Assembly: GCA_010356995.1 (NCBI GenBank)
Contig: ML996699.1
Coordinates: 341,697 to 405,696, forward strand
Source of the DNA: Trichodelitschia bisporula
Taxonomy: Eukaryota > Ascomycota > Dothideomycetes > Phaeotrichales > Phaeotrichaceae
Length of the DNA: 64,000 nt
Direction of reading: 5' to 3'
The notes under the pieces are model-generated. The model did no database searches. It saw only the letters and a program-made list of their open reading frames with translations, and had not been told where the DNA came from. The position numbers and the translations under genes were made by a program. Below, piece by piece: positions 35,871 through 46,835 of this stretch (position 1 is the first letter of the stretch; every line of letters starts with the position of its first letter).

Positions 35871-36652
35871 CACTCAGGCGATCTCCAAACCCGTCACAGC
35901 AGTGAAAGTAATCACCAACCACACCATCGCTGACACACTCCACCTCCCGAGCACACCAATCACCGCCAGAATTACTAACCCTTCGCTCGGAAGGACTACA
36001 GAAACACAAATACTCTCAAGGTCCGGACCAGGCTAGCTCCCAGCGTCTGCAAGCGGACTTCGCGCGTCGCGCGCGGCCCAACCGCGGCGCGCGAGCGTCC
36101 AGGCTGCTGGGAAGCGCGCAGGAAGGACGTGACAAATATGCACCTCTGGGGGTGTTCGGCGAGGGGACATGGTGGATGGGGGGAGAGGCCGCATGGTGGG
36201 GTGCGGGTTGGGTGTCAGCGCTGGGGGGAGTTACTCAGCATGACGGCGGGGGAGGAGGGGTATGGAGGAAGGTGGCTTGTGGGGATGCGTGAGGAGGAGA
36301 GCCCAAGATGGATAGCGGGGTTATCGCGACGGACAGCTTGGGACAGGTGCATTGCGAGCTGCAGGTCGCTGCTACTGTGGTACCGCAGAATGCGCGCGGT
36401 GGGATCGGGCTGCTTGAGAGTGGGGTGGTTCTCATGCAGACGATCGGCGCGCGGGCCTGGAGTCGTGATTTGTATTTCACATCTAGCCTCGATATTCCGG
36501 ATGAGACCCTTTGCGGCTGCGGCGAGCACGCTGCATGGCGCCATCTGCACCGCAGCCATGATCATCCCCAGATCGGCTACCGGCAAAGGCGTCACGAATG
36601 CAGTTACGCCGTTTGATCTGATATAAGCTTTGAAGAAAAGAAGACATGAAAA
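35871..36652. other. intergenic, no gene seen
   Basis: GC-rich CpG-dense segment near 36055-36110, then overlapping unsupported open frames on both strands (36130-36620). Nothing callable before the tRNA. Confidence 0.55.
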
Positions 36653-36744
36653 GCGTTGGTGGTTTAGTGGTAAAATCCGTCGTTGCCATCCGGATTCATT
36701 CGGGACGATTCGACGGGCCCCGGGTTCGATTCCCGGCCGACGCA
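36653..36744 (+). tRNA. tRNA-Gly (GCC), with a 21-nt intron
   Basis: Full cloverleaf: acceptor GCGTTGG pairs with CCGACGC (one T:G), discriminator A at 36744; D arm GGTTTAGTGGTAAAATC; anticodon stem CGTCG/CGACG with loop TTGCCAT giving anticodon GCC; T arm CCGGG-TTCGATT-CCCGG (B box). The intron, about 36689-36709, is at the canonical position after base 37. Followed by a T-run terminator. Confidence 0.95.
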
Positions 36745-36757
36745 GTTACAGCTTCAC

Positions 36758-36768
36758 TTTTTTTTTTT
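36758..36768 (+). terminator. Pol III T-run terminator
   Basis: Eleven consecutive T beginning 14 bp after the tRNA-Gly(GCC) gene. Confidence 0.85.
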
Positions 36769-37257
36769 GGGTGCTGTGGAATTGTGAAGTTGAACCCGAG
36801 GTCGGGGAATTGGCGGGGTTGAGAATCGGCCAGGGTGTTGGTTGTCCCGAGATAGGCGGGGGAACGATTGTCCGGGCACATTGGGGTCTTAAAATCCGCG
36901 CCTGTTCTCCACCGAACCAGAGAACTTCAACCCGCAGCTAGCTGATGGAGCTAGACCCTCTTATCAAGCTTTTTGGGCTGGTGAGTATCAATGACATCTT
37001 TAAAATGTCGTCTCTGGACCTCGTTACGATGATTGCCTATTATTATTCATTGTTTCAACCCCTTATGATCTTTCTTGATTAGGCTCGTGCTTGAAACTCT
37101 GACATCGAGGATATTTGTAGTCTTCTATCCTTTCTCTGCTTTCGACGCAGCGAGGCTGACGGTTCGACGGCCAGATTGCGAGGGACCAATGGGGGTCCCT
37201 CGCTGACGTCACTTCGCGTGGGTTTGAGCATCTCGATATTGGTAAGCAACTCCTTCA
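36769..37257. other. intergenic, no gene seen
   Basis: Lies between the tRNA and the long inverted repeat. No gene recognised. Confidence 0.55.
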
Positions 37258-37478
37258 CCTTCACGTTTAGGCGTTGTGCCTCGCATCCAAGTGTGAAGAC
37301 GTATTAACAACCTTGCCAGCAACTGGAAACAATATGATCATCTTCAACCCGTCGTCGTTCCACGCTCTTGAGGGGGAACGACGACGGGCACGAAGCTGAT
37401 CGTGATGTTTCCCCTTGTTGGCAAGGTTGTTAACACGTCTTCACGCTTTGGTGCGAGGCACAAAGCTTCAATGTGAAC
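37258..37478. repeat. long imperfect inverted repeat (hairpin)
   Basis: Arms about 37258-37361 and 37375-37478 around a 13-nt loop. The inner 88 bp (from TTGTGCCTCGCA to CCCGTCGTCGTTCC) are roughly 85% complementary by eye, with one indel; the outer 16-20 bp are weaker. Many mismatches are transitions. No open frame spans it. It could be a small MITE-like element, a hairpin RNA locus or an inverted duplication. Confidence 0.8.
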
Positions 37479-37662
37479 GGGAGCGGTATCGTCCATAAGA
37501 GTTAGATGCCTCGCGTCCACCTCATGGCCACAGCGTAAACTGCTCAAGTAGTGGCCACTTGCAGGATAATAGGTTTCAGATAGCTTCCAATTGATATCAT
37601 TTGCTAGTTCAATCCCCTTCCATGCGTGACCCATCCCCAAACCCTCCAACCTCCAGTCCCTC

Positions 37663-38118
37663 CTACTTATCAGTCGCCTTCAACCCCTCCATCAGCGCCT
37701 CACTCGTCTCAACAACCTCCTTCCCAAACTCCACCGCCTGGCCCGGCGCCTCCTGCCCCAGCAGCTCCATCTTCCCACTATTATCATGGAACAAAACATC
37801 CGCGAATACGGTCCGCTCGTTCACCTCCTCCCAGACCTTCTTCGTGCTCCGCGGCAGGCTGGCATCGATAGCCAGCGCCATCCCCAGCGTCCGCCCGCAA
37901 AAGTCCCACATGAAGTAGACGCGACTCTTCTTGTTTGCCGGCGTCATGAACGGCTGGTCGATGTTGGGCTCCATTGCCGGGTGGTAGGCAAGGGCGCGAA
38001 GGACTTTCTGTGCGCCGCTGACGAAGGTGCGGTACTGCGGGGTGGCGGCGTCGGGGATCGGCCGGTTGAGCATCGCCTCTGTGAACTCGCGGCGCGTGTT
38101 GGTGTAGGGGTCTGCCAT
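37663..38118 (-). CDS. hypothetical protein, 151 aa
   Basis: Not recognised. A single open frame with ATG at 38118. The predicted protein is soluble, with no signal peptide or membrane helix, and has a mixed, globular-looking composition (NIDQPFMTPANKKSRVYFMW, then FCGRTLGMALAI, KKVWEEVNERTVFADVLFHD). The acidic helical C-terminus (GKEVVETSEALMEGL) could be a coiled coil. Upstream to 38230 lies a CT/GT-rich stretch with a T-run, consistent with a fungal promoter. Codon choice (many GCC, CTC, ATC) matches neighbouring real genes, which supports it being expressed. Confidence 0.62.
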   Translation of the reverse strand: MADPYTNTRREFTEAMLNRPIPDAATPQYRTFVSGAQKVLRALAYHPAMEPNIDQPFMTPANKKSRVYFMWDFCGRTLGMALAIDASLPRSTKKVWEEVNERTVFADVLFHDNSGKMELLGQEAPGQAVEFGKEVVETSEALMEGLKATDK

Positions 38119-39483
38119 TTTAAGGGAGATGGGCTGGTGAGGTTGGGGAGGTGTGGTGTTGGGGGTGTTGTTGGGCTGAGGGTGGAAGGGGTGTGTTGGT
38201 GAGGAGGTGTGGTTTTTTTTTTTTTTGGAAGAGCTGGCGATGTGGTGTGAGGGGCAGTTTTATGGGAGAGGTTCTGGGCTGGCTTCCAGGAACGCGCTGA
38301 TCGGCGGGGTAGATGGCGGGGCTGGAGGTTTGGTTGGCTAGGTGGAGGCCAATCAGCGATAGGGCTTCATCTGATCTTTCCAGCCAAGATTGAGGACACG
38401 ACAGGATGGCGTGGATGGGTGCGAGTGCGAAGGCTTTTGATGTTCAGGACGGGATTGCGGAAGATGATCGCATCGGAGGAAGATGACCAGATGGGCGGCG
38501 ATCGATGTGCCGTGGGCCAGTGTACCGTAAGGTTAGCGGCTCCCTGCCTCGAGTTGCTGTAAGGTTACTCGTACTATCCAAGAGCCACCCAGAAACATCG
38601 CGGCCGCTACCCGCTGTGGTCTTTGCTGTGATGTGCAAAGGCCTGAGGAATAGACAGCGGGGAGGGGGCGGGGGTTGCACGACAATTTTCGGGCGGCCCT
38701 TGGTCCTGCACTGTCCCGTCGTATCCGTACGACTGCGAGTTCCGGGCCGACTCCCGAGATGTCGTCTCCCTGTGTCACCGGTGCCTGCCATCATCTTGAG
38801 GCTTAAAGATCTCACTCATCCGAGCATCGTCCGGCCCGAGTCTGACTCCTCTCATCGGCGCCGACATAACCCCTCAAATCCCAACCAAAAAGGCCTTATG
38901 ACATCACCCAACCACCGCCGCGCCCCGCGCACACCGCGCGCCTCACCAAGCGCCACACAGCCACCACCACCTCAGCATCGGCTGTATCCGACCACTCCTC
39001 CCCTTCCCCAAAACGCACAACAGGCAAACCAGCATCTCCGGTCGTTCTAGAACGGACTCAGCCGCTTTGTCACTGCGTATTGAGCTGAAAACCCCATGCC
39101 CCAGCAAGCCCATCTGCACTTCCCGCTCCATCAGTCAGCACCCCGGACCGGTGAACCCGATCACACATCCCGGCCCTGAAGCCTGACCGGCCTGACTGGA
39201 GCCCCGCATTAACCCCGCTATCCTCCATTCGGCGCGACGAGTGACCAGTCCCAGCGGGGCGCAGTGCTTGCGCGGTTCGGCCTGAGGCGCGCGCGGAGTG
39301 AGATAAGAAGGCGCGAGTCGCTGTCGCATCGCAGTCAGAGGCAGGCACGATTACCCCGCTATTCGAACCATCTTGAATATTGCTCAACCCCTCAGTCCTA
39401 CACTTAACATTTGCGCACATCACAAACCCTTCATCGCGAAAGCACCCACACATCCCGTACAAAGCACTTCCACATTCCGCACA
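38119..39483. other. intergenic, no gene seen
   Basis: Divergent spacer of 1.37 kb between the 151-aa protein gene and the glycine-zipper gene. Open frames here are short and mutually overlapping; none has a recognisable domain. Confidence 0.55.
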
Positions 39484-40182
39484 ATGAGCAGCTACGACGC
39501 GCCCTACCCCTCCCACGGCGGCGGCGGTGGCGGTTACGACCAGCAATACGCCCCGCCCACCGCCTACGCCCCCAGCACCACCAGCTACGACACCTACCAA
39601 CCGCCGCAAAACGACGCGCTCATCCCCACCCCGCGCCACCACCACGAGCGCAGCCACTCGCGCCACTCACACTCCCGCCACCGCGACCACTCCTCCAGCC
39701 GCCATCGCGACGCCTCCGCCTACTCGGGCTCCGACGAGCAAGGGGACGAAGACCGTCCGCGCCGCCGGCACCGGCACCGGCACCACAGCCGCGACACGCG
39801 TCGCGACGACGATGCCTCAACCGAAGACGGGGAGCGCGGGGAGCGCGGGTTGACGAGCTTGTTTGGCAGGCGGAGCCGGAGTCAGAGTCGGGGGAGCAGG
39901 GGGAGTGAGGGTGAGAGGGGGCATGGGCATGGGAAGCATGCTGATGCTGCCAAGTGGGGGGCTACGATTGCCGGTGCCGCGGTAGGTGGATTGGCGGGCC
40001 GGACGGCGAAGAAGGATAATTGGGTGCCGGCGGCGATTGGGGCTGTTGTTGGTGGGCTTGTGGCACGCGAGGCGGAGAAGGGATGGGAGAAGAGGAGGGA
40101 TCGGAAGAGGGGGGAGAGGGAGTGGGAGGGGGATAGGAGTCGGAGTCGGAGTCGGAGTCGCGGGGAGAGGAGGGAGTGGTAG
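39484..40182 (+). CDS. glycine-zipper, Arg/Ser/His-rich protein
   Basis: Uncharacterised 232-aa protein. ATG at 39484; upstream in-frame extension lacks a better start. The N-terminus is Tyr/Pro/Gly-rich and disordered (YDQQYAPPTAYAPS), followed by a His/Arg/Ser-rich section (HHHERSHSRHSHSRHRDHSS). Residues about 155-200 form two small-residue helices (GATIAGAAVGGLAGR and PAAIGAVVGGLVAREAEKG) matching the glycine-zipper 2TM pattern. The tail is a Ser-Arg repeat from GGAGTC iterations near 40137-40160. Similar low-complexity glycine-zipper proteins are common in ascomycetes and functionally unknown; membrane association is likely through the zipper. Confidence 0.7.
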   Translation: MSSYDAPYPSHGGGGGGYDQQYAPPTAYAPSTTSYDTYQPPQNDALIPTPRHHHERSHSRHSHSRHRDHSSSRHRDASAYSGSDEQGDEDRPRRRHRHRHHSRDTRRDDDASTEDGERGERGLTSLFGRRSRSQSRGSRGSEGERGHGHGKHADAAKWGATIAGAAVGGLAGRTAKKDNWVPAAIGAVVGGLVAREAEKGWEKRRDRKRGEREWEGDRSRSRSRSRGERREW

Positions 40183-40655
40183 TGGTAGTTGTGTGGGTTT
40201 GATGCTTGGTGCTTGATATCCTGTAGTGCGAGTAGCCTTCGGCTTTTTCTCTCAATGACATGATTGTGCTTGTATTCATTTGTATATGACTAGACGAGAA
40301 ATATGCCTTTGAACCGTGTCAGGACAGTTTGATATGCTAGAAAGATCATCGTAGCCCGTATCGGATGAACGTCGGGGCCGTCTCAAAGTTTCAACAGACA
40401 CAAGATGAATGAAAGGATTGCCTCAGCTAAGATCAGACGAAGGTAAAAAGAATGTCTGAAAACTGGTCAGGCAAAAGAACAAGACTCGTCCCGGCGCTGT
40501 TGGGACGAGCGTTCACGAAGCCGTTTCAACATCACCAAACCGACATCCAGTACTCCAGACAGTAACAACCTCTCCATGGCTTTCCCCACACGCAGCATTA
40601 ACTTCACCCATCTGATGTCGAAGAAGGTATCCCTCCTCACAACCCGTAAAACAGC
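40183..40655. other. intergenic, no gene seen
   Basis: No gene recognised between the glycine-zipper gene and the tRNA. Confidence 0.55.
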
Positions 40656-40660
40656 AAAAA
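40656..40660 (-). terminator. Pol III T5 terminator
   Basis: Five T on the minus strand directly after tRNA-Gly(CCC). Confidence 0.7.
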
Positions 40661-40663
40661 CAG

Positions 40664-40734
40664 TGCGCCGGCCGAGAATCGAACTCGGACCTCAGCCTTG
40701 GGAAGGCTAAATTCTACCCTTAAACTACCGGCGC
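40664..40734 (-). tRNA. tRNA-Gly (CCC)
   Basis: Cloverleaf read on the minus strand: acceptor GCGCCGG/CCGGCGC with discriminator A, D arm TAGTTTAAGGGTAGAATTT, anticodon arm AGCC-TTCCCAA-GGCT with anticodon CCC, T arm CCGAG-TTCGATT-CTCGG. No intron. 71 nt. Confidence 0.94.
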
Positions 40735-41817
40735 TGAACAAGCCAGCTATACTGGGATTAGATGATGGGACGTGGTAGATTTCAAAATATGTTCTGGGCA
40801 AATGTGAGACGGTGGGGCTGGGTGTGGTGTCGGGACCTCGGCTTAGGCTTCGACGACGGGTTAGGGTTTCGGGAAGGGGTACCGTAGTCGGAGGAATGAG
40901 CGGTTGGCCGTGTTTTGGGACATGGGTTAGTTCTACGGTACAGGGGTGGTAAGGTTTGGCGGTGGTGGATCATTTGGACTCGGCTCGACGAGCCGCGACT
41001 ATCTCCTTGGGCAATCTTCGAGTACAGGCACTAGTTCTAGTTTCCCTACATGTAGGATATGCAAACGGAAGTTCGTGCAAAATGTTTCAAAGACTGGATA
41101 TAAGGGAGTGGATGCATGTCACAGGGCACGTGGCTGCGAAAGCTCCTGGAATCGCGCAAAGGTGACGGGGGAATGCACAAACGCCACCACCAGGCCGTGA
41201 TTCAGCCTTGCGACGATACCAGCCTCGACCTCACCTGGCAACCCACACTTTATGTAAAGGGATGACAAAGCCCAGAACCGGCACCTCTCCCTCACAGGCC
41301 GATATTACGCATAAACACCATCGAGCACCACTCTCTCCGGCACCCAAAATAACCCTTCGTCCAAGCCGATCCTCAACCTCAAACGCCACACGTCAGACCA
41401 GGCTCACGGCACCGCCAGTCCAAAAAGCGCAACCCACCCATCCCTCCGCTCTGCAAGCAGCCAAAAAGGCGTCGCCTACTCTCCAAATTCGCCGCTATAT
41501 CTCTCAATCTCCCCCTCGCCACGCGTCATCGCCGTATTATAAAGCTCACGGACCAAATTAATCCACGCACCTAATATCCAAGCTCCAACTCCGCCAACCG
41601 ATCCACCAATCGCCCCCTTCCCCACCCGTGCCCACCAACCCCACAAATTACCTCCCGCACCGGCGCTCTGCCACCTCCACACCACGCCACCGCGCCTCTA
41701 ATTCCCCATCTCTCCTCGCCGCAGCTTGGCCGCTGAGGAGTGAACCGCCGACGACACACTTAACCACATGCCGACGTCCCACCTCAGTCCGCAGGCCATG
41801 CCCTCCCAGCGACCACG
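40735..41817. other. intergenic, no gene seen
   Basis: 1.08 kb upstream of the rhamnosidase; the last 400 bp are C/T-rich on the + strand, creating spurious proline-rich frames. No gene recognised. Confidence 0.55.
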
Positions 41818-43928
41818 ATGCGTCTCCTTCACCCCCTCCTCCTCGCTCTCTCCTTCTCCCTCGAGACCACCGCCCAACGCTGCTGGCGCCAGCTAACCTG
41901 CACCGGCCCCTCAGCTCCCTCCTTCCCCGGCCCCTGGGACGTGCAAAATTTCGCTCCCGCCTCGCGCACCCTCCAGCCCAAGCGCATCCTTTCCCTCCCC
42001 GCCGGCGCGCTCCTTTCCCAATACCCGGGCCCCGCCCCCCTATCACGCAACGGCTCCGCCCTCGTCTTCGACTTCGGCCTGCTCGTCGGCGGCCTCATAA
42101 CCCTAACCTACACGTCCACCGGCCCGGGCCGCATCGGGCTCGCCTTCAGCGAAGCGCGGGACTACATCGGCGAATGGAGCGACGCGTCGAACGGGCGCTT
42201 TCGCGGGCCCGATGGCGCGGTGTACGGAACTGTAAATGGCGGAGGGAGGGGGCGGTATGTCATGCCTGACTGGGCGCTCAGGGGGGGATTTCGGTATTTG
42301 ACTGTGTTTTGGACGACGGGGGCGGGGGCGAGGTTGGAAGTGCAGGATGTGGAGCTGGAGATCGCGTTTCAGCCTACATGGGCGGATTTGAGGGCGTATC
42401 AGGGGTACTTCCACTGCTCGGATCGGATGTTGAATAGGATCTGGTACGCCGGGGCGTACACGCTGCAGACGAATGCCGTGCCTACAAACACCGGGAGGAT
42501 GGTTCCGATGCTCAACCGCGGGTGGGCGAATAACGCGACGCTCGGGCCCGGAGATAGTATTATCGTGGATGGAGCGAAGAGGGACCGCGCCGTGTGGCCG
42601 GGGGACATGGGCGTTGCGGTGCCGGCTAGTTTTGTGTCCACTGGGGATTTGGAGAGCGTGCGCAATGCGCTGCAGGTTATGTTCGATTATCAGAACAAGG
42701 ATGGGAGTTTTCCGGAGGCGGGGCCGCCGCTGCTGCAGCAGAATTCGGATAGTGAGTTCCCTTGGGTTTCCTGGGTTGATGAGGTCTTTGCTGATGGCGT
42801 AGCGTATCACATGTGGACGCTCATCGGCACGTATAACTACATGCTGTACACGGACGACACTGCCTTCTTAGATAAGAACTGGGCCAAATTCCAGCGCGCG
42901 GTCGCGTATATCGCGGATAAAGTCGAGGACGGCCTACTTCACGTCAGCGGGACGCGCGACTGGGCGCGCTGGGGGCAGGGCGGCCCGAATGCGGAGGCGA
43001 ATATGATGTACGTTCCCCCTTCCACACTCACCATCCTTCTAACACCCCCAGCCTGTACCACACCCTCACAACCGCCGCCCTTGTCGCGACCTGGACGTCC
43101 CGCGCCCCGCCCTCCCTGGCACAATCTTACACCGTGCAGGCCAGCGCCCTGCGCACCGCGATCAACGCCCAGCTCTACGACCCCCCCTTCAATAGCTTCA
43201 AAGACAACACAACCCGCACAGCACTGCACCCCCAAGACGCCAACGCCCTTGCCATCCTCTTCAACATCACCTCCGGGCCCCGCAGCGCCGGCATCTCAAC
43301 CTCCCTAACCAAGAATTGGACGCCTATCGGCCCCTCACCCCCCGAGTTACCAGGAAACATCTCGCCCTTCATAACCTCCTTCGAACTCGCCGCGCACTTC
43401 TCCATCAACCAAACAGCCCGCGCGCTCGACCTCCTCCGAAGAACATGGGGCTGGTACATCGACCACCCAAACGGGACGCAAAGCACGCTGATCGAAGGGT
43501 ATCGCACGGATGGGAGCTGGGGCTATCGCCGCGAGCGCGGCTACAAAGACGAGTCGTACGTCTCGCACGCGCACGGGTGGTCCGCAGGACCAACCAGCGC
43601 GCTCACGCATTACATCGCGGGGCTAGACGTTATTGAGCGGCTGGGGCGGCGGTGGAGCGTGCGCCCGCAGTTTGGAGACCTGCGTTTTGCGGAGGCAGGG
43701 TTTGTGACGCGGCTTGGCAAGTTTAGGACGGGGTGGAGGAAGGTGGAGGGGGGGTATGATGTAGAGATTGAGACGCCGGTGGGGACGGAGGGGGATGTTG
43801 TGCTTCCGGTGCTGAGCGCGGGGGTCATGCCGACGGTAATGGTGAATGGGGCGGCGGCGAGGGCGAGGCTGGCGGCGGGGGTGGAGATGGTGCTACCTGG
43901 GGGACGGTACAACATCACTGTACGATAG
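41818..43928 (+). CDS. secreted alpha-L-rhamnosidase, GH78-like
   Basis: Extracellular glycoside hydrolase that removes rhamnose from plant glycosides or pectin side chains. Exons 41818-43007 and 43052-43928, intron 44 nt, 688 aa. Signal peptide MRLLHPLLLALSFSLETTAQ. An N-terminal beta-sandwich region (FDFGLLVGGLITLTYTSTG) precedes the six-hairpin (alpha/alpha)6 barrel, whose active-site block reads VDGAKRDRAVWPGDMGV with DGSFPEAGP following; a second block near 570 has YKDESYVSHAHGWSAGPT. These are GH78 barrel hallmarks. Shorter than multi-domain bacterial GH78 but usual for fungal ones. N-glycosylation sites are frequent in the second exon. Confidence 0.85.
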
Positions 43929-43999
43929 GGCCTGTACATAAACTTGTGCGTGCGTGTAAATATTGACAGCGGCTCGAAGCCTCACCTAATACTCCAAAT

Positions 44000-45712
44000 C
44001 TAGTCATCTCCCTTTTCGGGAATCGGGATGTCGTCAGCGTCGTCCAGATGGGCCCGGAGACCGCTCTTCCCCACATTCATCGCCCGATCGAGCTCCATCT
44101 CCTCCTCTCTGAGCCTGCCACGTCCGTACGCGAGGTCCTTCTGCTGTTTGCGTTTCGCCTCCTGGACGCGCCGCTCCCGTTCCGCCAATGCCTTTTCCCG
44201 GCGCTCGCGCTCCCTGCGCTGGGCCACGAGTTCCGCTTCCTGTTCCGCCGACAGCGGGGCCTCCGGTGGGGGCGGCAGTGTCGAGATGTAAGCTTCGATA
44301 AGCGGGTCGCGGTCCCTTGGAGAAAGCGAAATGTAGCGCAAATCCGTCAGAATTGAGGGCGGAAGGGAAGCAATAGACGTCGAGCGGTTCAGCGCCGACA
44401 ACGGCGTGCCCTTGAGCAGTGCCGTCAGATCGGCCTTGAGCGTCGAATGCGCCATCTGCAGCCGCTTGACGTGCTCGCGGTACCACTTCTCGCGGTCCTT
44501 GTCCGTGACCTTCGCGTCGCGCATGGCGGGCTCCTTGCGGTACTTGCGCTTGAATTCGGGCCAGTAGAGCTTTGGCGTGGCCTTTTCTTGCAGGAAGGCG
44601 AAGTAGGGGATCTTAGGGTCCTGCTTTTCCTGCTTCTTGCGCTGTTCCTGGAGTTGGTGGATCCGCTCGCGCGACCATTCGTCCCAGAACTCGCGGCGAG
44701 ACCGCATGTTCGGCAGGGCGAGATAGCGGTCGTCTTCGATGATGCGACCTTCTTCGACGATCTGGTCCCATGTCTTGTAGGGGTTGGTGACGAAATCCTC
44801 TAGTAAGTCGCGGAACAGGGCCTTGGAGTCGTCTTCTGTCAGTGGTATGCCCTCGGCGCCCTCCTCCATTTCCTCGTCGCCGAAACCGTACTCCCCGCTT
44901 TCCAGGCCATATTCCTCTCCCATGGCCTGCAGCTGGTAGGCAATATCGTCCTCGTCGAACTCCACGTCCACATCTTCAGGGGGCTCCTCAGTGCGCAGGC
45001 GCTTCGACGGGCCGTCCTCCCCCTCGCTATCCGTAACCTCAACCTCAACCTCCTCATACTCATCGCTTGATCCGCCCGCCTCATCCGGCTTGCTCGGCCC
45101 CTCAACCGTAGCAACCGGCTTTTCCTCCGGCTCGGCCGGCCCCTTCCCAGCCTTCTTCCTGGCCTCTGCTATGTCAAACTCAAGCACACCCTTCAGTACA
45201 TCCTCCGGAATCTTCCAAAAACTCTCTCCCGTTTCCGTATTATGTACGAACCGCCGACCGAGCTTCGTCTTGACTAACACCCAGGCGTCGAACCCAGGAA
45301 TGACATACTTGTGTTTCGGCCGGTCGGCCGGCTCCCGCCGTCGATCTTGATACCCATGACCGCCGCGGAAGCTTGCGTGCCCGCCTCGTGCTGACGATTC
45401 GGAGCCCTGGAACTGGCCTGCGTTGAATCCGCCCGCGAAGGCGCCGGAGGCGTAGCTTGGGATGGGGGCTTCCTGTTGCAGGAAGTGCGGTTCGATTATG
45501 GGGCGTTTGTAGGTCGATTGCTTGGTCTCAGCGTGATAGTAGTAGGTGTGGCCTGCTCTGTTAGCTATGCCGAGACGTGCAGCAGGCGGCATACCGGCGG
45601 GCGCCTTGTGCTCCGTCCATCCCGGTGGCAGCGGCGGAAGCGCAGGCGCTGCAGACGTGGATGGTGCAGGCTCTGCAGGTTTCTGATTGAGGTGATATGT
45701 AGACTTCAACAT
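44000..45712 (-). CDS. WW/FF-domain transcription or splicing factor (TCERG1/Dre4-like)
   Basis: Adaptor that binds proline-rich splicing factors through WW domains and the RNA polymerase II CTD through FF domains. One exon, ATG at 45712, 570 aa. First WW near 30-80 (LPPGWTEHKAP ... HTYYYHAETKQSTYKRP, with a short insertion), second WW-like near 140-170 (AWVLVKTKLGRRFVHNTETG). An acidic linker follows, then FF-type helices: LFRDLLEDFVTNPYKTWDQI near 300 and YWPEFKRKYRKEPAMRD near 380. The C-terminus is a basic coiled coil (RRERERREKALAERERRVQE). Fewer FF repeats than Prp40, so the TCERG1/Dre4 group is preferred. Divergent from the proteasome gene, 228 bp between starts. Confidence 0.75.
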   Translation of the reverse strand: MLKSTYHLNQKPAEPAPSTSAAPALPPLPPGWTEHKAPAGMPPAARLGIANRAGHTYYYHAETKQSTYKRPIIEPHFLQQEAPIPSYASGAFAGGFNAGQFQGSESSARGGHASFRGGHGYQDRRREPADRPKHKYVIPGFDAWVLVKTKLGRRFVHNTETGESFWKIPEDVLKGVLEFDIAEARKKAGKGPAEPEEKPVATVEGPSKPDEAGGSSDEYEEVEVEVTDSEGEDGPSKRLRTEEPPEDVDVEFDEDDIAYQLQAMGEEYGLESGEYGFGDEEMEEGAEGIPLTEDDSKALFRDLLEDFVTNPYKTWDQIVEEGRIIEDDRYLALPNMRSRREFWDEWSRERIHQLQEQRKKQEKQDPKIPYFAFLQEKATPKLYWPEFKRKYRKEPAMRDAKVTDKDREKWYREHVKRLQMAHSTLKADLTALLKGTPLSALNRSTSIASLPPSILTDLRYISLSPRDRDPLIEAYISTLPPPPEAPLSAEQEAELVAQRRERERREKALAERERRVQEAKRKQQKDLAYGRGRLREEEMELDRAMNVGKSGLRAHLDDADDIPIPEKGDD

Positions 45713-45940
45713 ATCGGCGTGTGTGCTAGTCAGTAACAAGTGGTGGTAGATCAGACGCGCAGATCAAAAGAAGTCGCCAAAACCGAGATGATGTTGGATG
45801 CGGAGGCTTGGCGCGGCGTCGACCTTCTTACGCGTTGGAGCTTGCCTAGCTGGAAGCTCACAACGCCGCATCACCACCACCCCCTCCAAAACCACCCACA
45901 CCCATCCATCTCACTTGTCTAACCCGTCTACGCCGCAATA

Positions 45941-46835
45941 ATGTCAAGACGCTACGATTCCCGCGTATGTCCATCGCCCGTCTCACCGCCCGCTAGCTAA
46001 CGCCCTCCCAGACAACCATCTTCTCGCCCGAAGGGCGCCTGTACCAGGTCGAGTACGCCCTAGAGGCCATTTCGCACGCCGGCACCGCGCTCGGCATCCT
46101 CGCGCAGGACGGAATCGTGCTGGCAGCCGAGCGCAAGGTGACGAGCAAGTTGCTGGAGCAGGACACGTCGGCGGAGAAGCTGTACATTCTGAACGAGTGC
46201 GTCCCCGCCCCCCGCCCCAACAAATATCTAACCGCCCAGCAACATGATCTGCGCCGTTGCGGGCATGACCGCCGATGCCAACATCCTGATCAACTACGCG
46301 CGCCAGGCGGCGCAGCGCTACCTGCTGACGTACAACGAGGATATTCCGTGCGAGCAGCTGGTGCGGCGGCTGTGCGATCTGAAGCAGGGGTACACGCAGC
46401 ACGGTGGGCTGCGGCCGTTTGGTGTTAGCTTCATCTATGCGGGGTATGATCCGCAGCGGCAGTTCCAGCTGTACCAGAGCAACCCGAGTGGCAACTATGG
46501 CGGGTGGAAGGCGACGAGCGTGGGGGCGAATAACACGAGTGCGCAGTCGCTGCTGAAGCAGGACTACAAGGAGGAGTGTGATCTGAAGGAGGCGTGTGGG
46601 CTGGCGGTCAAGGTGTTGAGCAAGACGATGGACTCGACGAAGCTGAGCAGCGAGAAGAGTGAGTGGCTTGTCGCGAGATGGGGCTCGGCTAATGTGTGCA
46701 GTCGAGTTTGCTACGGTCGGCAAGACCAAGTCTGGCGAGGTTTACCACCATCTATGGAGTGCTGAGGAAATCGACGCGTTGCTCAAGGAGCATGGGCTAG
46801 CGAAGCCCGAGGACACGGACAATGCGGAGAGCTAG
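45941..46835 (+). CDS. PRE9: 20S proteasome subunit alpha3 (Pre9/PSMA4)
   Basis: Structural, non-catalytic alpha-ring subunit of the 20S proteasome. Exons 45941-45964, 46012-46196, 46240-46658 and 46702-46835; introns 47, 43, 43 nt; 253 aa. The alpha signature is split by intron 1: MSRRYDSR then [19 protein letters not shown]. Further family blocks: [55 protein letters not shown] and [18 protein letters not shown], which are diagnostic for alpha3. The C-terminal tail is acidic and Lys-rich. The tiny eight-codon first exon is easy to miss. Confidence 0.96.

Noticed and set aside
39562-39900. Proline/arginine-rich frames overlapping the glycine-zipper gene
   Set aside because: Alternative frames of the same low-complexity DNA; the called frame carries the glycine-zipper pattern.
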